Positions 36,600-51,000 are shown, counted from the stretch's first letter. The stretch is 64,000 nucleotides of DNA from Megamerina dolium (GCA_963854835.1 OY978525.1:101573388-101637387); one strand, 5' to 3'. Translations and numbers: made by a program. Notes: generated by a model not told the origin, from the letters alone.

Positions 36600-36941
36600 A
36601 AAGCTAAATGTTTAATTTACAGCACTTTAACTATTTAAAATAATAATAATAAAAATTGTTATAATAGTTAAAAAGGTCCAAAAACTCATACAATTCAAAA
36701 AAACTTTGTAACTGCGCGGCAGAATGAAACTTACTTACATTGAAGTTTGTGTACGAAATAAGATGTGAGCTGAAAATCAGTTGATCAATAGTTTTTCTCT
36801 CTTGCATAACAAAAAGAAAAATTTTTGGGGTTCCCCGTTTTCTTATTAGGTTTACTAAACACATACACAGACATCTACATTCAAAACTTATCGATAAGTT
36901 TTTTAGTTTCGATGTTACAGCCATGTACATAAAAATATATA

Positions 36942-36970
36942 CACTGTACGAAATAAGCTGTGAGCCACTG
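36942..36970 (-). repeat. Tc1-like right terminal inverted repeat
   Basis: On the minus strand begins CAGTGGCTCACAGCTTATTT and continues CGTACAGTG. The inner direct-repeat copy is at about 36748-36769. Confidence 0.95.
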
Positions 36971-37055
36971 TATATATGGGGGAGACAGAGGGTTAATATG
37001 TTCTACCAAAATCTTTCTCATAATTTTCTTCATAAGATTGTTCTACACACCACAT

Positions 37056-38708
37056 CCCTTAGAAGTTAGCATCACATGATTTCATATGCAAATTCGTTGT
37101 GTGAATGGACCAAAGGGGTAAATTTGACCCCTCTAAAAAAAATTCCGATGCAAACTTTCAAAATATGTATGTATATAATATATGTATATTCTTTTAGATT
37201 TTGATTATTTTGTTTGGAAATAAACGTAAAGGTTGAGTAAAACATTTTTATTCTAAATATTTTTGTATTTTATTTTATTTTATTTATTTATTTATTTTTT
37301 TTTTCGAGGAGAAAAAAAATTTTTTTGAAGTACAATTAAAGAGTCACATACATGAAATTAGTAAAATATGAATAAATATCAAGTTTCTGTTCCACAGCAT
37401 TTTATAAGTATATTTAATTGCAATATAAAAAAGATGAATCAATTAGCTTAACAGATTTTAAATTAAATATAATAAAATAAATATAATTATAAAAATGTAC
37501 AAAAATTTCATATACATATTAAATACAGTAAATCTTCCACATTGAAAAAATATATATGAATGTCATTGTAGTGACAAAATACCACAACATTGTATGTAGT
37601 AACAAATGGACCATGTGATTTTAAATTTTAATAGTCTTATGCACATATATGTATAAGTTTAAATGCAATAGATAAGGAAGATATTAATAATTATTAATAG
37701 GTACTAGTTTTATATTAACATTTCTCGAAACTTCTTGTTAACTAAAGTAATTACTTAATTCAATTCACATAAATTACACAATAAGAATTAAATAGTTTTA
37801 AGTTTTAATGCAGAGAAAAATTCTTCAATGTAAAATGATTCAAATATTCAAGGATAATTTTATGATTATTCTAAAAGATCAAGGTCTCGAATGACTTTAA
37901 AATTGCATACAAATAATGCCATTATTTATTCTAGTGGAATATTTTCTATCATTTCTCCTAATATGTATCCCTTTACTGTATATGCATATGCAAATATGTC
38001 ATAAATGCAATAAAATACCTACATTACTATTCTAATAATATCCAACAAATAATTAAAAATTTTATTATATTACTTAAAATTAAAAAAAAAACAAAACAAA
38101 AATATTTATAAAAAATGTAAATAAATAAATAAATAATGAAAAGAATAAAAGAAGAACAAGAAGAGAGAGAAGAAAAAAAAAACACAAACAAACAAACCAC
38201 TTCATAACACGAGCATCACATTCAAAGACCATTATATATATCGAGTTTAACATGTTTTTTGGTATTTACGAATATTTATGATCTCATTAGGTTATCTTTT
38301 CATATGGGAAGAATATTTAAAAAAAAAAAAATATCACACATGCATATACAATTAATTCTACATACTTAATAAAAGAACAGAATTGAAATGACTATTTTTA
38401 TGCAATTCAAATAGTGTTGATGTATGTTTATGCAAATATATTATTTAGATGTAAAAATTGTATAATTAAATTTTTTTAATTAAATTAAATACTAACAAAC
38501 ACTTGGAATGTAGATACATAACATAAATATATGTATGGACTTGCAAACACTGACGGAAGCTATTGAACAATAGAAAATAAAAATACAATTAAAGAATCTA
38601 AAAAGATTAACTTTAATGAGTAATATAGAAATGGAAAAAAAAAATTAAAATATATGTGTTGCGGCGTTTTTTAGGGTGACTAAGTTTTCCATTATTTTGT
38701 TCAATTCA
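37056..38708. other. AT-rich non-coding stretch
   Basis: Very AT-rich with TTTA and AAAT runs (37265-37290, 38115-38135). No gene or transposon end was recognised. A TTGACCCC block near 37110-37130 was seen but not explained. Confidence 0.6.
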
Positions 38709-38744
38709 ATGTAGGTATCATATGATACCATATGATACCTACAT
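38709..38744. repeat. 36-bp palindrome (16-bp perfect arms, 4-nt centre)
   Basis: Arms ATGTAGGTATCATATG and CATATGATACCTACAT match perfectly around ATAC. The inner GGTATCATATGATACC is itself a perfect 16-bp palindrome. It lies just outside the TTAA-bounded repeat copy 2. Confidence 0.95.
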
Positions 38745-38754
38745 CTGAGCGTTT

Positions 38755-39073
38755 TGACGTGTTTAGCAATCTTATAGAAAAAATTATGAGGAGTATTTTT
38801 GTGGAATATATTAACCCTCTAGCTACTCAACGTATACAAGATTTTTGTACCTTTTCTTAAAAAGTGGTAAGAAACATCCATAAAATAAGAGAATAATGGT
38901 TAAAATGTATTACAAAAATATTGCTCATAAAATTTTAATATAGATCTCTGAATTCAGAAAAGCTCAAAACTTAACGGGTCTGTAGAAATTGTAGAAAACC
39001 TAAATTGCCTTTGAAGGGTTAACATAGTTCTTATAGCATACAGAGTTGTTGCTAAAACGTCCTATAAATACTG
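38755..39073 (-). repeat. TTAA-bounded MITE-like repeat, copy 2 (uninterrupted)
   Basis: The reverse complement of copy 1 without the Tc1-like insert. Bounded by TTAA at 38811-38814 and 39019-39022, with inner ends TTAACCCTCTAGC and, on the other strand, TTAACCCTTCAAAGG. TTAA targets and CCCT ends are features of piggyBac-type elements. With no coding part, it would be a ~212-bp non-autonomous element. Because flanks outside TTAA are also shared with copy 1, the true repeat may be larger. Confidence 0.65.
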
Positions 39074-42000
39074 ATTTTGCGTAGTTGGTCTGTGTGTATT
39101 TTATTCCAAACGAAAGAAAATTCATAATATAATATTGACAAGTAGCAGTTTATTGATACAACATAATTCATATAGTATGAAATAAAAAAATAAATAATAT
39201 CACAACAAAATCAATAAATTCCATATGCAATACAATGTACTATTTACATGTATAATATATATTTATGCAAAATTTGGCAAAACTAATGATTTTAATGATG
39301 CACTTATATATAACAAAAATACCATATATTATTCCATTTGATATCCTCCTTATATAATTACCTAGATGTACATATAAGTACAGCAACTGCATATAAGTAC
39401 ATTTATGCATTAAACAATCAAATAACAATAACCAAAATAATCATACTCATATAACAATGTGAATACTACACTTCCTACTTTGCTATGTTTTTGCATTCAT
39501 CATTTTGTATATACCGTACTTGTACTATATACATATGTATACAAACATACATAGCAACATGTTGTCGCATTTGAGCAATTGAGTATGCAGGAAATTCATA
39601 TATTTAAAATTCTTTATATATTTTGTTGTTGTTTGAAACTATTTTATTTGATTTCTTTCATTTTAATTATAAAATAAATATAAATCAATTTTATTACTTT
39701 TGCATCAGCACCACCACCACCACCACCAATCACTACTATTCATCCATCTTAATATTGTTGTTAATGCTGTTGCTGTTAGTGCTAAGTAAAGACCAAATAT
39801 GAGTATGAGTATGATTGTTGTCCTACAACTAATGCAAAAAAAATAAAAAAATAATAATAATAAAATAAAATAATGGAGATCAAGTTTTTAATTTTTGGGT
39901 GTGTACGACCACAAGTAGTACAAGTTGATGCGATTGTGTGTTGCTTGTGTGTTGCTATACAATGTTAAATTGCATTCAAGTGTTTGAGCACATTTTAAAA
40001 TGTTTATACAACATATGTATGCATATAACTATATGTATATTAGCTTTATTTTCCATAAAAGCGTAATACATTGATTTAGTTCGTTTAATCTGAACTTAGT
40101 CATATGTATATCGTACATAATATTATTATAATATTTTTTTTTTTGCCTTTTATTTATAATACTCTTTGTTTAATTTGCTGGGAAAAATCATTTAGTTTAC
40201 ATTACATATTCTTGTCGTCGTTTCAAAGATAAATATTCGTACATTAATCATAAAATAGTTCACACGTTGTGAGTAAACAAGCATTTACGCTAAGCTGGCG
40301 TTGTTGGTGGTAGATATGTACATGTATACATACTTAGTTAGATCATGACAAAGATCTACTTTAAATATAAATGTGTACCCCTCCCCAAGTATTATATATT
40401 TAATTATATTTACTTAACCCTGACTCATTAGAATTGAATAGTTAACTGCTGCAATTGAATATGTCTGGGTATTCTTAAGAGATCTCAATTGAACCATTGG
40501 TTCTCAAACTGTGTTTTTTTTTTTTGGTAATTTATTTCCGTTGTTATTTCTTCCTCATAACATAAATTGCTATGTGAAAAATTCCCTCTGCATTGACATT
40601 GCATTGAGAAATAGTATGAGTGCAATTAGTACCGCTATGATTTGCTTTTGTTCATAGGCCAACAAAACAATCATTTATATTTAATGCTTTAATGTCCAAT
40701 GAAATTATTTTGTACAGTATTTATTCTTAATTGTTCTATTTCGAAAAAAAAAAAATACAAAATACATCGTGTGAATTTCACACGATTAATAGATAACAAT
40801 TTCATGATTTTTGCATTATTTTAATATATATTTTTAAAATCTATTGCATAAATAACCACCTATATATATATATCAAATTAAAGTAATTTATTCTTTTTAG
40901 TATTTTTTCTTATATTTACGATTTTATTGTTTCTCTTCCGTTAGAAAATTAACATATTGCAGAAGGTCTATATCGTAGTAACATACTATTCAAATTCAAT
41001 GTTAAACATCGAATGTCCTTAGTTGCATATACCAATGTTATAAGGTAATCAATTATGTTACTTGGAAGTTTACAGTTTATATTTTGGCCTTCTCCATTTA
41101 CATTGATTTCATTTTAAAATTGTGTTTTGAAATTTTTTAATTTCACTACAACCATTCCACGCTGCTCTTATACAAAGTCACAGATGTTTTGATAACTTTA
41201 AACCATCTTAACCCGTTTAATCTTTCATATCAGGTAACCATATTTGGAATATGGGTTAATATTATAGCGAGAAATAATTTCACAAAATATTGTCAGTATT
41301 TAAAGTATTGTGACATCAAAAGTGCCCAAAAGTTCATTATGGAAGTGCAAACACCAATACATATAAACTATATTATTACAAAAAAGAAAAAAAAGAAGAG
41401 ATTTTCATTTTGTACACAGTTATCTGTAATGAGAAAACAACCAAAGAAACAAAATTACTATAAATGTCCTTGAAATCTTCGATGATCCTTTCAATAAATT
41501 ATCCAAATTTATGTTGTAGATAATTTTAATGAAGCCTTCAATATTCAGAATAATAATAAGAATAAAACACACACCAATTTTTTTCAGTGCTTCTCAATCC
41601 ATAAATAATACGTTCGACAACAATAAAATCTACTTTGAAGATAACTGTAGCGTATGTGTACCAACTCAAGCATACGAAAATATTGCTAAGACTTTAGTAT
41701 GCACAAAAAAGAAATATAAGAAATAGAAAAAAAAAAAAAACAAAATTGTTTGTGTATTTCGTACTTCTTTGTGTTGTGAGTGCATATGAGAGTACACAGT
41801 CTATGTATTTACAAGAACAAAAGTGCTTCAAGTGCATAGGCGAGGGCCTCTATCGTATAGAAGTTTAGGTTAAGGCTTCATTGGATTTCCCAGAAATTCG
41901 AGTAATCAGATTTATTCTAGATTTTGGTTTTATTTATATAAAAATTATTTTAAATTAAAATTTTTATGATATGGTTTACGGTCGTTACATTCGTACCAGC

Positions 42001-45000
42001 AACATATGAAGAAGGATAAAATAAAAGAAACCAAATGATATTATATACAATTTTGATGATTTTGTTGAACTTATTGAGTACCCACTTGCATTCGACGGTA
42101 CATTGAATACGTCCGTATGCTTGACTTTATGATTTCGGTCAATATAAAGCGATAGGGATGCGACAAAATCATATTCATATTTCGTCGCGTCCATATCGTG
42201 TATTACAAAGTATTTTTAGTATTCATTTAGTCTACAAGACAACATAGAAGTTATTTATGTTTGTTTTTATTTATATGTTATGCATATGAATGTCACGTCC
42301 GTAACCTATAAATGATTTCTATGAGATTTCGACTCAAGAACTATAATTAAAAATATTGAAATTATTTTACTTTGCAATGATCCATTTGGTCTTTTAGCAC
42401 AATTCATAAAAAATGTTTGAATTTGTCACTATCTTCGCTTAGTCACTATGAGAGTTATGATAATAAATTTATAAAACATTTAAATTGACAACTTTTTTTC
42501 ACAAATTGATTCTAAGTTTAGATTGGATATGATTTTAAAAATCATTATTCTATTAGAACAAAAGTACCCCTCATACCTATTCATAGATTAATTCTAACTT
42601 TAGGCTCGATTCGATTAAAAAATCACTATTACGTTAAATTAAAACGAAAATAATACTATTACTTATCTTTGCCAAACAAGTCGTATTGTATTGTAGTTGA
42701 CTATTTCTGGGAAATGCCCATTCATCATTTACTATTCACATGAGTTTATGTACTAAATATTAGAATGTATATTTATACATAATACTCGGTATATTAACAT
42801 TGTCAATTAAAAATGTCAACAATACCATATTGGGCGTACATAATAATAACAACGAAAATAATATACGAAAAAAAAAGAAAACGACAACAAATTGCACTTT
42901 GTTGCTACATAGTATGTATGTGTCGACTATGTGTCGAGTATGTGTCGAGTATGTGTCGACACATTTATAAGTATGTGTAGACATAAATGACAAGAATTAC
43001 GAAAATTCTTGCAATTTTATAACAAATACAATTTAATTTTGTGTTAGGTAATCGTAATATGTGTAGAATAAATGCATAACAATATACCCGTTAGGAAAAA
43101 TATTACTACTTGTCGTTTCACATACAGATTTATAATAGAGATAATAATACATATAATTTGTATAGTAAAATATAATAGAAAATTTCAACAATAATTTATT
43201 TTAAAAAATATATCTTTGCTGTCATCTCATAAAGTTATAATTTTACAATCGTACATATTTCTAATTTATTATTCTCCCGTTCATAGCATCCAATACAATT
43301 TCATGTTTTCGTTGACACTATACTTTATGTAAACTCATTTATTTTCGATTTTTTTTTTTTTTGGCTTAATACTTTCTGTATCATTCACAATAATTATGAA
43401 TCACACTGTCTACTCTTCAAATTACTTCTTCTGTCAAATTATCTCACCAATTCATTTCAATACTACTTCTTTTATCTTACTTGAGAACCGGTTGAATTGT
43501 AATCGGTTATTAAAAGTTCCAACAGTGTGTTATTGTCCAAAAATTAATACCATCAGAGACTCCATTATGCTAATTGCACTAAGAAAATATATAATCAGTG
43601 GAATAGAATCATTCAAATAATTACTACATGTAATTTTATGATTTCTACCGCTATTTGATTATATCAAATTATAAATGAATTGATGATTTTTAAGTGATTA
43701 TGTTGAAGCTGTTCCAATAATGATTTTACGATTCTATAACTAACACATAATAAATATAATATTTTGTCTTCTTCTTCTGCTTTATCATCGCTTATAATAA
43801 AATATTATAACCAAATTACATTTTTCACAGTAAGTAATTAAAATTGATCAGCTCCATACAATGAATGCGTAAATGCGTATTTTTGCAATTTTGGTTATTA
43901 ATTTTATGGTGGTGGTGGTGGTGACGGCGATGGTTGTTTTACGCCGGTTTGACAACACTAATTGATTATTGGAATGATCATTAAATTGAATTTCACAGTG
44001 CGTATTGGCAATTAGCCAAATTAAGAGTTATATGTATACGAGTATAGCAGCCATATGGGATTGTGTTTTTTTTTTTAATTTTATGATGTTTGTTTGTTTT
44101 TTTTTTTTTTCGCTTACATCCAAATAACTTGCATATGTGTCCAGTACATATGTTTATACAAATTTGGTTGACAAATTTTAATTGTGTTTAAGTGAACATA
44201 TACGTAGGAGTAAAACAAATCAATTAAAATACATAGAGTACATTCTAGCGATACCATCGCTAATCCATATGTGCTTAATGTGTTAATAAGAAATAAGAAT
44301 AAAATCTATTCTGTCAGGTCTATGGACAATGTCGATGTTTTAGTCAATGTTAGTGACGGCAACAATGTTGCTAGTGATGATGAGAGGCTCACCAATAGTA
44401 ATAGATGATTGTACCGTATTGTTGTTGTAGCGCAATCAATTACACTTCCGATACACGTACGTTACGGTGGGTCAAATTGTATGAGGAAAAAATTTGAGAG
44501 CTACATTGCATTAATTTCAGATTATATTTCATTATTACACATATTTTCTTTGATTGAAACAAAACAAAAATTTAAGATTTAAATTTTTGAGTTTAAAAGC
44601 ATAAATTTCATAAGGTGGCTCCTCTAAAAGTTGGATATATTTGCAGAAAATGTTTATGAGGAATAATTATTGAGGGTTGATCATATATTTCACTGCTCTA
44701 GGAGTGATCCCTAGACAGCTATGAGGATATTTGTTGATTTTCATGTGTTTTTATGTGCATTTTGTGGTGGAGACAGGGGTAGTAGGGGAGCAGGAGAAGA
44801 TAGGGGTGTATGTGTGCCTAGAAAAAAATTGGTGAGCAAAATTAAATGCGAGTCAATCATCAATAATTACAAAATTGATGTTGATATTCCCTTAATGCCT
44901 GCACAGTGGTCAAATATATCACTGACACACACTCATTTTGGCTGACTAGCAGTTATTTTAACATACAAAGCCATGTGTATATTACATATATAACTAAATA

Positions 45001-48000
45001 ATTATATAAACAATATACGTATGTATCATACATTGCAAGAAGTTGATGACTCTGAATGTATACAAACATGAATCTGTGTATACACTCATTGGATGTATAC
45101 ATTTGTATCATAAATTGACATAATTTTACCATAGCTAACTAATTATGGATGTATGGAAAGTATGAGTGTACGACTGGTATCATCACCAATCAATATCATT
45201 AGTTTTAATGAAACAAAGTGAAATTTAATGGTAATATTATTGTGCCAAAGTGCCGCACTTATTATAAATTTTTTTCATACAAGTTGTTATGATGTATATT
45301 AAGCCACCTTAATTTTCATATAAGAAAAAGAAGATGTTGTTTGGTTCAGTTTATGAGAGCCATTAAAATATTTTGGTTAAAAAAAAATAAAAAAATAATT
45401 TTCACCAAAAAAATTTGGAATTTCAAATTGAATTCTTCAATAAATGATCTCAGATAAACAGACAAATAAACTGTCACATTCTGTATTTAATATTTTCGAT
45501 ACATATACTTCAACTAATGCAATTTTAATAGAATTTTTTTTTTTCAAAATAGTTTAGTTAATCTAATTTGCTGGATGTCATAAAATAAACCAAACATCAA
45601 CATTTTTTTTGTGAGGCATACTAATGTAAATACATTTGCTTATTAGCTCATTAAATTTTTAATGCATGGTAATGCAACTGTAGTCAAATCATTGCATGAA
45701 AACAAGCTTGTGCTTTGTTTTTTTTTGTCGTTTTTTTTGGGTATTAGAAATGTTGTTTTGTAAACAACTTCTGATATGATGAAAAGGAAATTGACATGGT
45801 GCTATGTTAAAATGCGTAAAATCGTATTTAAATAAGCCACTGATGAAAATGACATAAATACGATTGTTCTGCATTCAATTCATATTTTTTTTTAGAAAGG
45901 AAATTATGAACTAAAATTTTTTCCACTAGGATTAACTAATTAACTAAGTGCCACCATTAATATTGATGGAATATAGACAGGAAGTAATCATTTTATGGAA
46001 TATGTTGAATAACATCATAAGTTGATAATATAAGAGGAAGTAATTTATATTTTGTTTTCTTTCAATTTATTTATGTTTTTTTGCCAGGAAGATAATTTTG
46101 GACAATATCGAACAATATGAGGAAGTTGGTTAATTTGATCTTATGGAATTTGGTATTATTAAGTTGGACAATTAACTATTTTACATTGTGAAATATTGTT
46201 TCTTTAGATTGTCACATGTTAGATGACATTGCTGTAAGAAAATTTGAATGCTACTGAACAGCTATAAGTGGAATTTGGAATTTATAAAGTCTATACTTAA
46301 TAAAAAAAAAAAAAAAATTATGAACTAAAAAGTATAAAAATATCAATAAACATATTATTGTTTATAATAATAATAATATAAAAATATTTAATATTCCGAA
46401 ATTCTTTAAAATTATTATTACTCATACGTAATGTGGTACACTATGATACAAGCATTTAGGTCGTCGGCCATTGCAAAGCAAAAATATCACAAAATAACAA
46501 TGAAAATCGGTCAAATGAATATTTTTCTATTGTTATTGTGACACAATATACGTAATACGTAACGGCGACATATTTCATTGCATTTATCTATCTCTGGTAA
46601 TGCTATTATTGGTAATAATAATAAATATGAACATAGTCTATCTATGATACATCGTTTTTACCTATATTTATTATATTGTAATGGTATTTTAAATTTAAAA
46701 TAAAACTAAAAACCCAATTTGGATCGTCACATGCAACAATTACATATGATGCCACAAGTAAAATACAGGCACTATATATATTAGACTATAGGCAAGTGCC
46801 TGTCGCCAGTTTGTACACATTACATGCACATTATTAATGTTTGGATGTTTTTTTTTGTGGTAAAGAGACACACTTACTTAAAGCACTAACACTGTTCAAA
46901 GTGTTAAATGACGATAATGCTTTATGATGCATTATTTTGTTGAGATACATATGCTATGTATACGATTACATATTGACCAACAGTAGCCATTGCAATTGTG
47001 ACGCGTGTAGCATCATCAGTTTGAGTGTACCACGTATTTTTCTTTTCCAAATCTTAATTATAGACTTTACTTATATGGCATGAGCGGCATGAGCGTCTTG
47101 TGTGTTCGTCGTATTTGTTTGGTACTTACATTGCTGATGGCAAAGAGTGTGGCTGGCTACCGATAGGTTGCCAGCCTAACATTACGAATAGCTGCCGTTT
47201 GCCCGTTGGCCATATATTATATGGAGCCTAGCCACTTATTATTATTATTACAAGCATTATCATTATTATTACTATTATTATTATCGGTGGCTTTGCTCTT
47301 GTTTGCTTTTGCTTAATCCCAACTTGCTCTTATACATACACATAATAGGTACATACGTACATATGTTGTGTGGTAACAAACAAAAAGCGCATGTCTATTA
47401 TTACTCTATGTATATCGGCATATTATATTGCTGTGTGGCAAATAATTAAATTAAGTACATCCATATATGTATATATTGTTCATTGTTTGAACTTACTACG
47501 TATTTGTTATATACACTCTCTGCCAGCACATTTAATTATTTATTCCCTCATTTTTGTAGATTTCTTTTTCTAAGCAACACTGGAGGCTTTTTCTCTGTTT
47601 TTTTTTCCTCTATAGCTTTAACATATTCAATATACAATAAATTAATAATTGATATGTACATATACATACATAGTAGTAGTACATAGAGTGTGATTATATA
47701 AATTCAAAATTTATTTGGTAGTTACTTGTTCGTTGCTATCATAAATTATTTTATTTTTGTATTGAACCCTCAAAGCTATAAGTATATTTATTATTTGATT
47801 TTGTAAGATTTATCACTTACTTTACATATAGATACTTGTATGTTACTGTACAAATATATGGGTTTTTTTTGCTTTCTTCCTTTTGTTAGAGAAACATATC
47901 ACAAATTATGCACATTTTTCATATATTGTTGTAATGAAATTTTGCAAAAATTACAATACTGTTACTTTCATTTCCTTCCAATTCATATGATTATTACGAA

Positions 48001-51000
48001 TATGTGAATAAAAAGAAATTAAATATATTAACTTGTCAAAGTCAAAGTCATACATACAAAGTCATATATATATATATACATACTCGTAACAATTTGTTAT
48101 TTCCAATACAATACAATCATTTCTAATGAATACTTTCAAAATTAGCTACACTACTTTAGTATTTTGTGTATTTTTTTTTTCTTTGACTCATTAATTTTCA
48201 TTTCGTTAAAATTTCTTTATATACAATCTAATTTGATGAATATTGCTTTTATTTTCAAAAATACCAATAATATTATTAAAAGGTTAATCGAATTAATATT
48301 TGTTACTTTGTTTCTTTTATTCAATATCAGTCTATTTGACAATGTTGCGGTTTCGATTGTGTAAGAGAGTTATTTTGTCTACATGTTGCTTACTTTATTT
48401 ATGCATGTAGCGATACATAAGTCTGGAATGAGGCTTTTGTGTGTTTATAAACATTTAGAATTTGTCATTTACGTCGGATGCTAGAATATATTGCTATTGG
48501 CATATTGATCTTCATGATCAATTAATGAGAGTTTGCAATAACTGCCAGGTTAGTGACCTATGAAGATCATTAATAATGGTGTTTGTAAATAAAATAGAGG
48601 AAACGGCTAGGAAAAACCTTTAAAAAATTATTTTTTTTTATTTGCAAATTAATGCAAATTGCATTAAAAAAAATATTAAAAATTAATATTTTGGAAATTC
48701 CACACATTTTTTAAAATATATTTAATATACACAAATATACATAAATAACTAAAATTTACTGATATTAGTTTATATATTGTATATGACTATGACAAATTTT
48801 TGCCAGTCTAACTCTAACTAATAAATGCAATATCATGAATGCAAAATACAAAGAAAAAAAAAACGTCCAACTAACAATGACAACGAAAGTAACAACAAAA
48901 GTATAAAATAGATGAATAAATCATAAAAAAAACAGAGTAACATCATAAAACTAAATTTTTATTTAAAAACACATACAATAAGATTATACTATTTTTACAA
49001 ATATATATCTCTAACTAAACATAAATAAATGAATAGTATTTATCTCATTGATAAATGGAATCGTCTACCCACCAGACAATTGCATCGATTTAAGATAATT
49101 TTTGCTATTGCCATTTAATTGCTGAGAAACATATGTATATATATGTTTATATGCATGTATATACATATGTTATTGGCAACAAAAGCGCCTGCCATTGACA
49201 TGTGTTTTGTATACATACATTTGTTGTTTATATACATATTACAAATTGCTTATATGTATAGTAGTTATGGTAAGAGGCGAAATTTCAAAAAAAGTATAAG
49301 AAAAAGTAAAGTCAAGTAAAAGCATATTCACTTTTTGTATAGTAACAATAAAAATGACTATCGTTAAAATCGTCTATATGCAAGTTCGACTGTTTATTTG
49401 TTTGTTTATTTAACTTCTCTCTCTCTCTCTCACACACTCCTTTATATCATTCTCTATGTATCTATCTACATATGTCTGATTGTATTTCTGTCTGCCTGTT
49501 GACTTTAGCAGAAAGTGCAAATGTATATTGCAATAATTACTAATTGTTTTTTATTTTTGTTGTTGTTGTTTTTGTTTTTGTTTCTGTATAACAATTATAT
49601 CAAACAGTTTGTCGATATTTTTTTTTTCATTGTTTTTGTTTTGTTTTCCTAATGCGATTTTCTTTTACTTTTCATTGAACTTGATTTATTTTTTTTTGAA
49701 TCATTTATCAATATACATAGATATGTTAGTAATACAAGTAAAGTTAATACATAAAAGGTGTTTTTCGATGCTAGTCGATTTTTATGATGAAATAAAATTA
49801 ATTGTCAATGAAATATTTTTTCGTTATTCATTATTATTCATAAGGGCGCCACGGTTTTACTTGGTGATATGCAAATGGTGATATCCTATACTCAAAATAT
49901 TGTGGAAAGTATGAAAAGGTTGAGGTTACATGAATTATGGTCGAGTGAATTAAAGCGAAAAATTGTTTGCAATAATATCGTAAAATTTATTTAACACTTT
50001 TCAAACTTATTGCAAAAATTTAAATTAAAATATTGATGAGCAAAATTGTATTGATTTAGATTTTCAATATTACTGTAACATTTTTTGCAATACTGTGAAA
50101 AGATAATTGTACAAAAAATGAAGGATGTGATATTAGTTTTAAATTGGTTGCAAAAATAATAATAAATTGTATCCCATAATTGGTTTTTTTTTTCATATGA
50201 AAAATTATTGATATTATTGCTAAAGCTTCTTCACATTAATTAATTCGAATTTGTGACAGTACATCACTATTGATCAGTATCATCATTTTAGTCACAAAGT
50301 AATTTTAGTACTTAAATATGTATAAAAAAAAAATCATTACATTTTTTAAGCAAGTTTTATTTCCGTTTTTTAGCTCTTACAAATCAGGAAGTCATTGGGG
50401 TAATAAATATTAAAATTATGTTAAACGGAATTTTTTTTTCTTTAAGGTAGTGAATACATAAAAAGTTGCAGATGTAAAAATAAAGTTATCTGGAAATTGG
50501 AACTTATTAGTGCAATCTGAAGTCTACCTTAATCCCGAGCATTTATTATTGCTCCTACGATAACTTCTAGTATAATTTTCGCTAATTTGTCATAGAGAAG
50601 TCTGGTTCCTGGCATTTTTTTTTACTAATGAATAATTCAATTCTAGATTAAAATCACGTCAATCTCTGATGTAAAATATAATAAATATTATAATAATTTA
50701 TATATATATATAATTTTTAGTGTAGTTTTATCAATTTTCTCAGCTTATTTCCGAAATACATATATCCGAAAAGGAACAAAAAATCGTTAAGCTGCAAAAG
50801 AATACCCACTACTCCACACGAATTGAAAAATATTTAAAGAAAATTGTATTTACAATAAAAATCAAATAATGTTTTTTGCTTAATGGATAATGTTAATGGC
50901 ATTTCCAGTTGGTTAAACTGGAAAACTGACTATCATGCATATATACTTGGTATACAAACACAAAAAAAAAAGCTACAGGCACATACATGTATTGTACATG

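Larger units (their letters stand above)
35320..36970 (-). mobile_element. Tc1-like transposon, complete ends, IR/DR type
   Basis: A 1,651-bp element with 29-bp terminal inverted repeats (35320-35348, starting CAGTGGCTCCCAGCTTATTT; 36942-36970 on the opposite strand) matching at 28 of 29 positions, flanked by the TA target duplication (35318-35319 and 36971-36972). A second copy of the core CTTATTTCGTAC lies about 200 bp inside each end (35528-35540 and, inverted, about 36750-36761), so it has two transposase-binding repeats per end, the IR/DR layout of several Tc1 groups. One transposase gene on the minus strand fills the centre. It is the best-preserved complete transposon in the window. 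Confidence 0.95.
35090..37055 (+). repeat. TTAA-bounded MITE-like repeat, copy 1 (split by Tc1-like element)
   Basis: The two parts flanking the Tc1-like element (35090-35319 and 36971-37055) join into a sequence matching the reverse complement of 38755-39073. Shared blocks include GCAACAACTCTGTAT, GAAGGCAATTTA (copy 2: AAAGGCAATTTA), GTTAAGTTTTGA, AGAGGGTTAATAT and CTCATAATTTT. TTAA occurs at 35142-35145 and 36993-36996, about 200 bp apart once the Tc1-like insert is removed. Homology continues 40-50 bp outside both TTAA sites. Confidence 0.75.

Noticed and set aside
41985..42194. 69-codon minus-strand frame MDATKYEYDFVASLSLYIDR..
   Set aside because: Looks more balanced than its neighbours but ends in a Phe/Leu string and has no recognisable domain or promoter.
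44296..44406. Short acidic frame after an acceptor-like CTGTCAG (MDNVDVLVNVSDGNN..)
   Set aside because: About 30 codons, no homology recognised, no paired donor; chance cannot be excluded.
47100..47225. Less AT-rich patch with a minus-strand GTAAGT donor-like site
   Set aside because: Upstream frames are closed by stops within about 35 codons and no acceptor was found; kept only as a possible regulatory patch.
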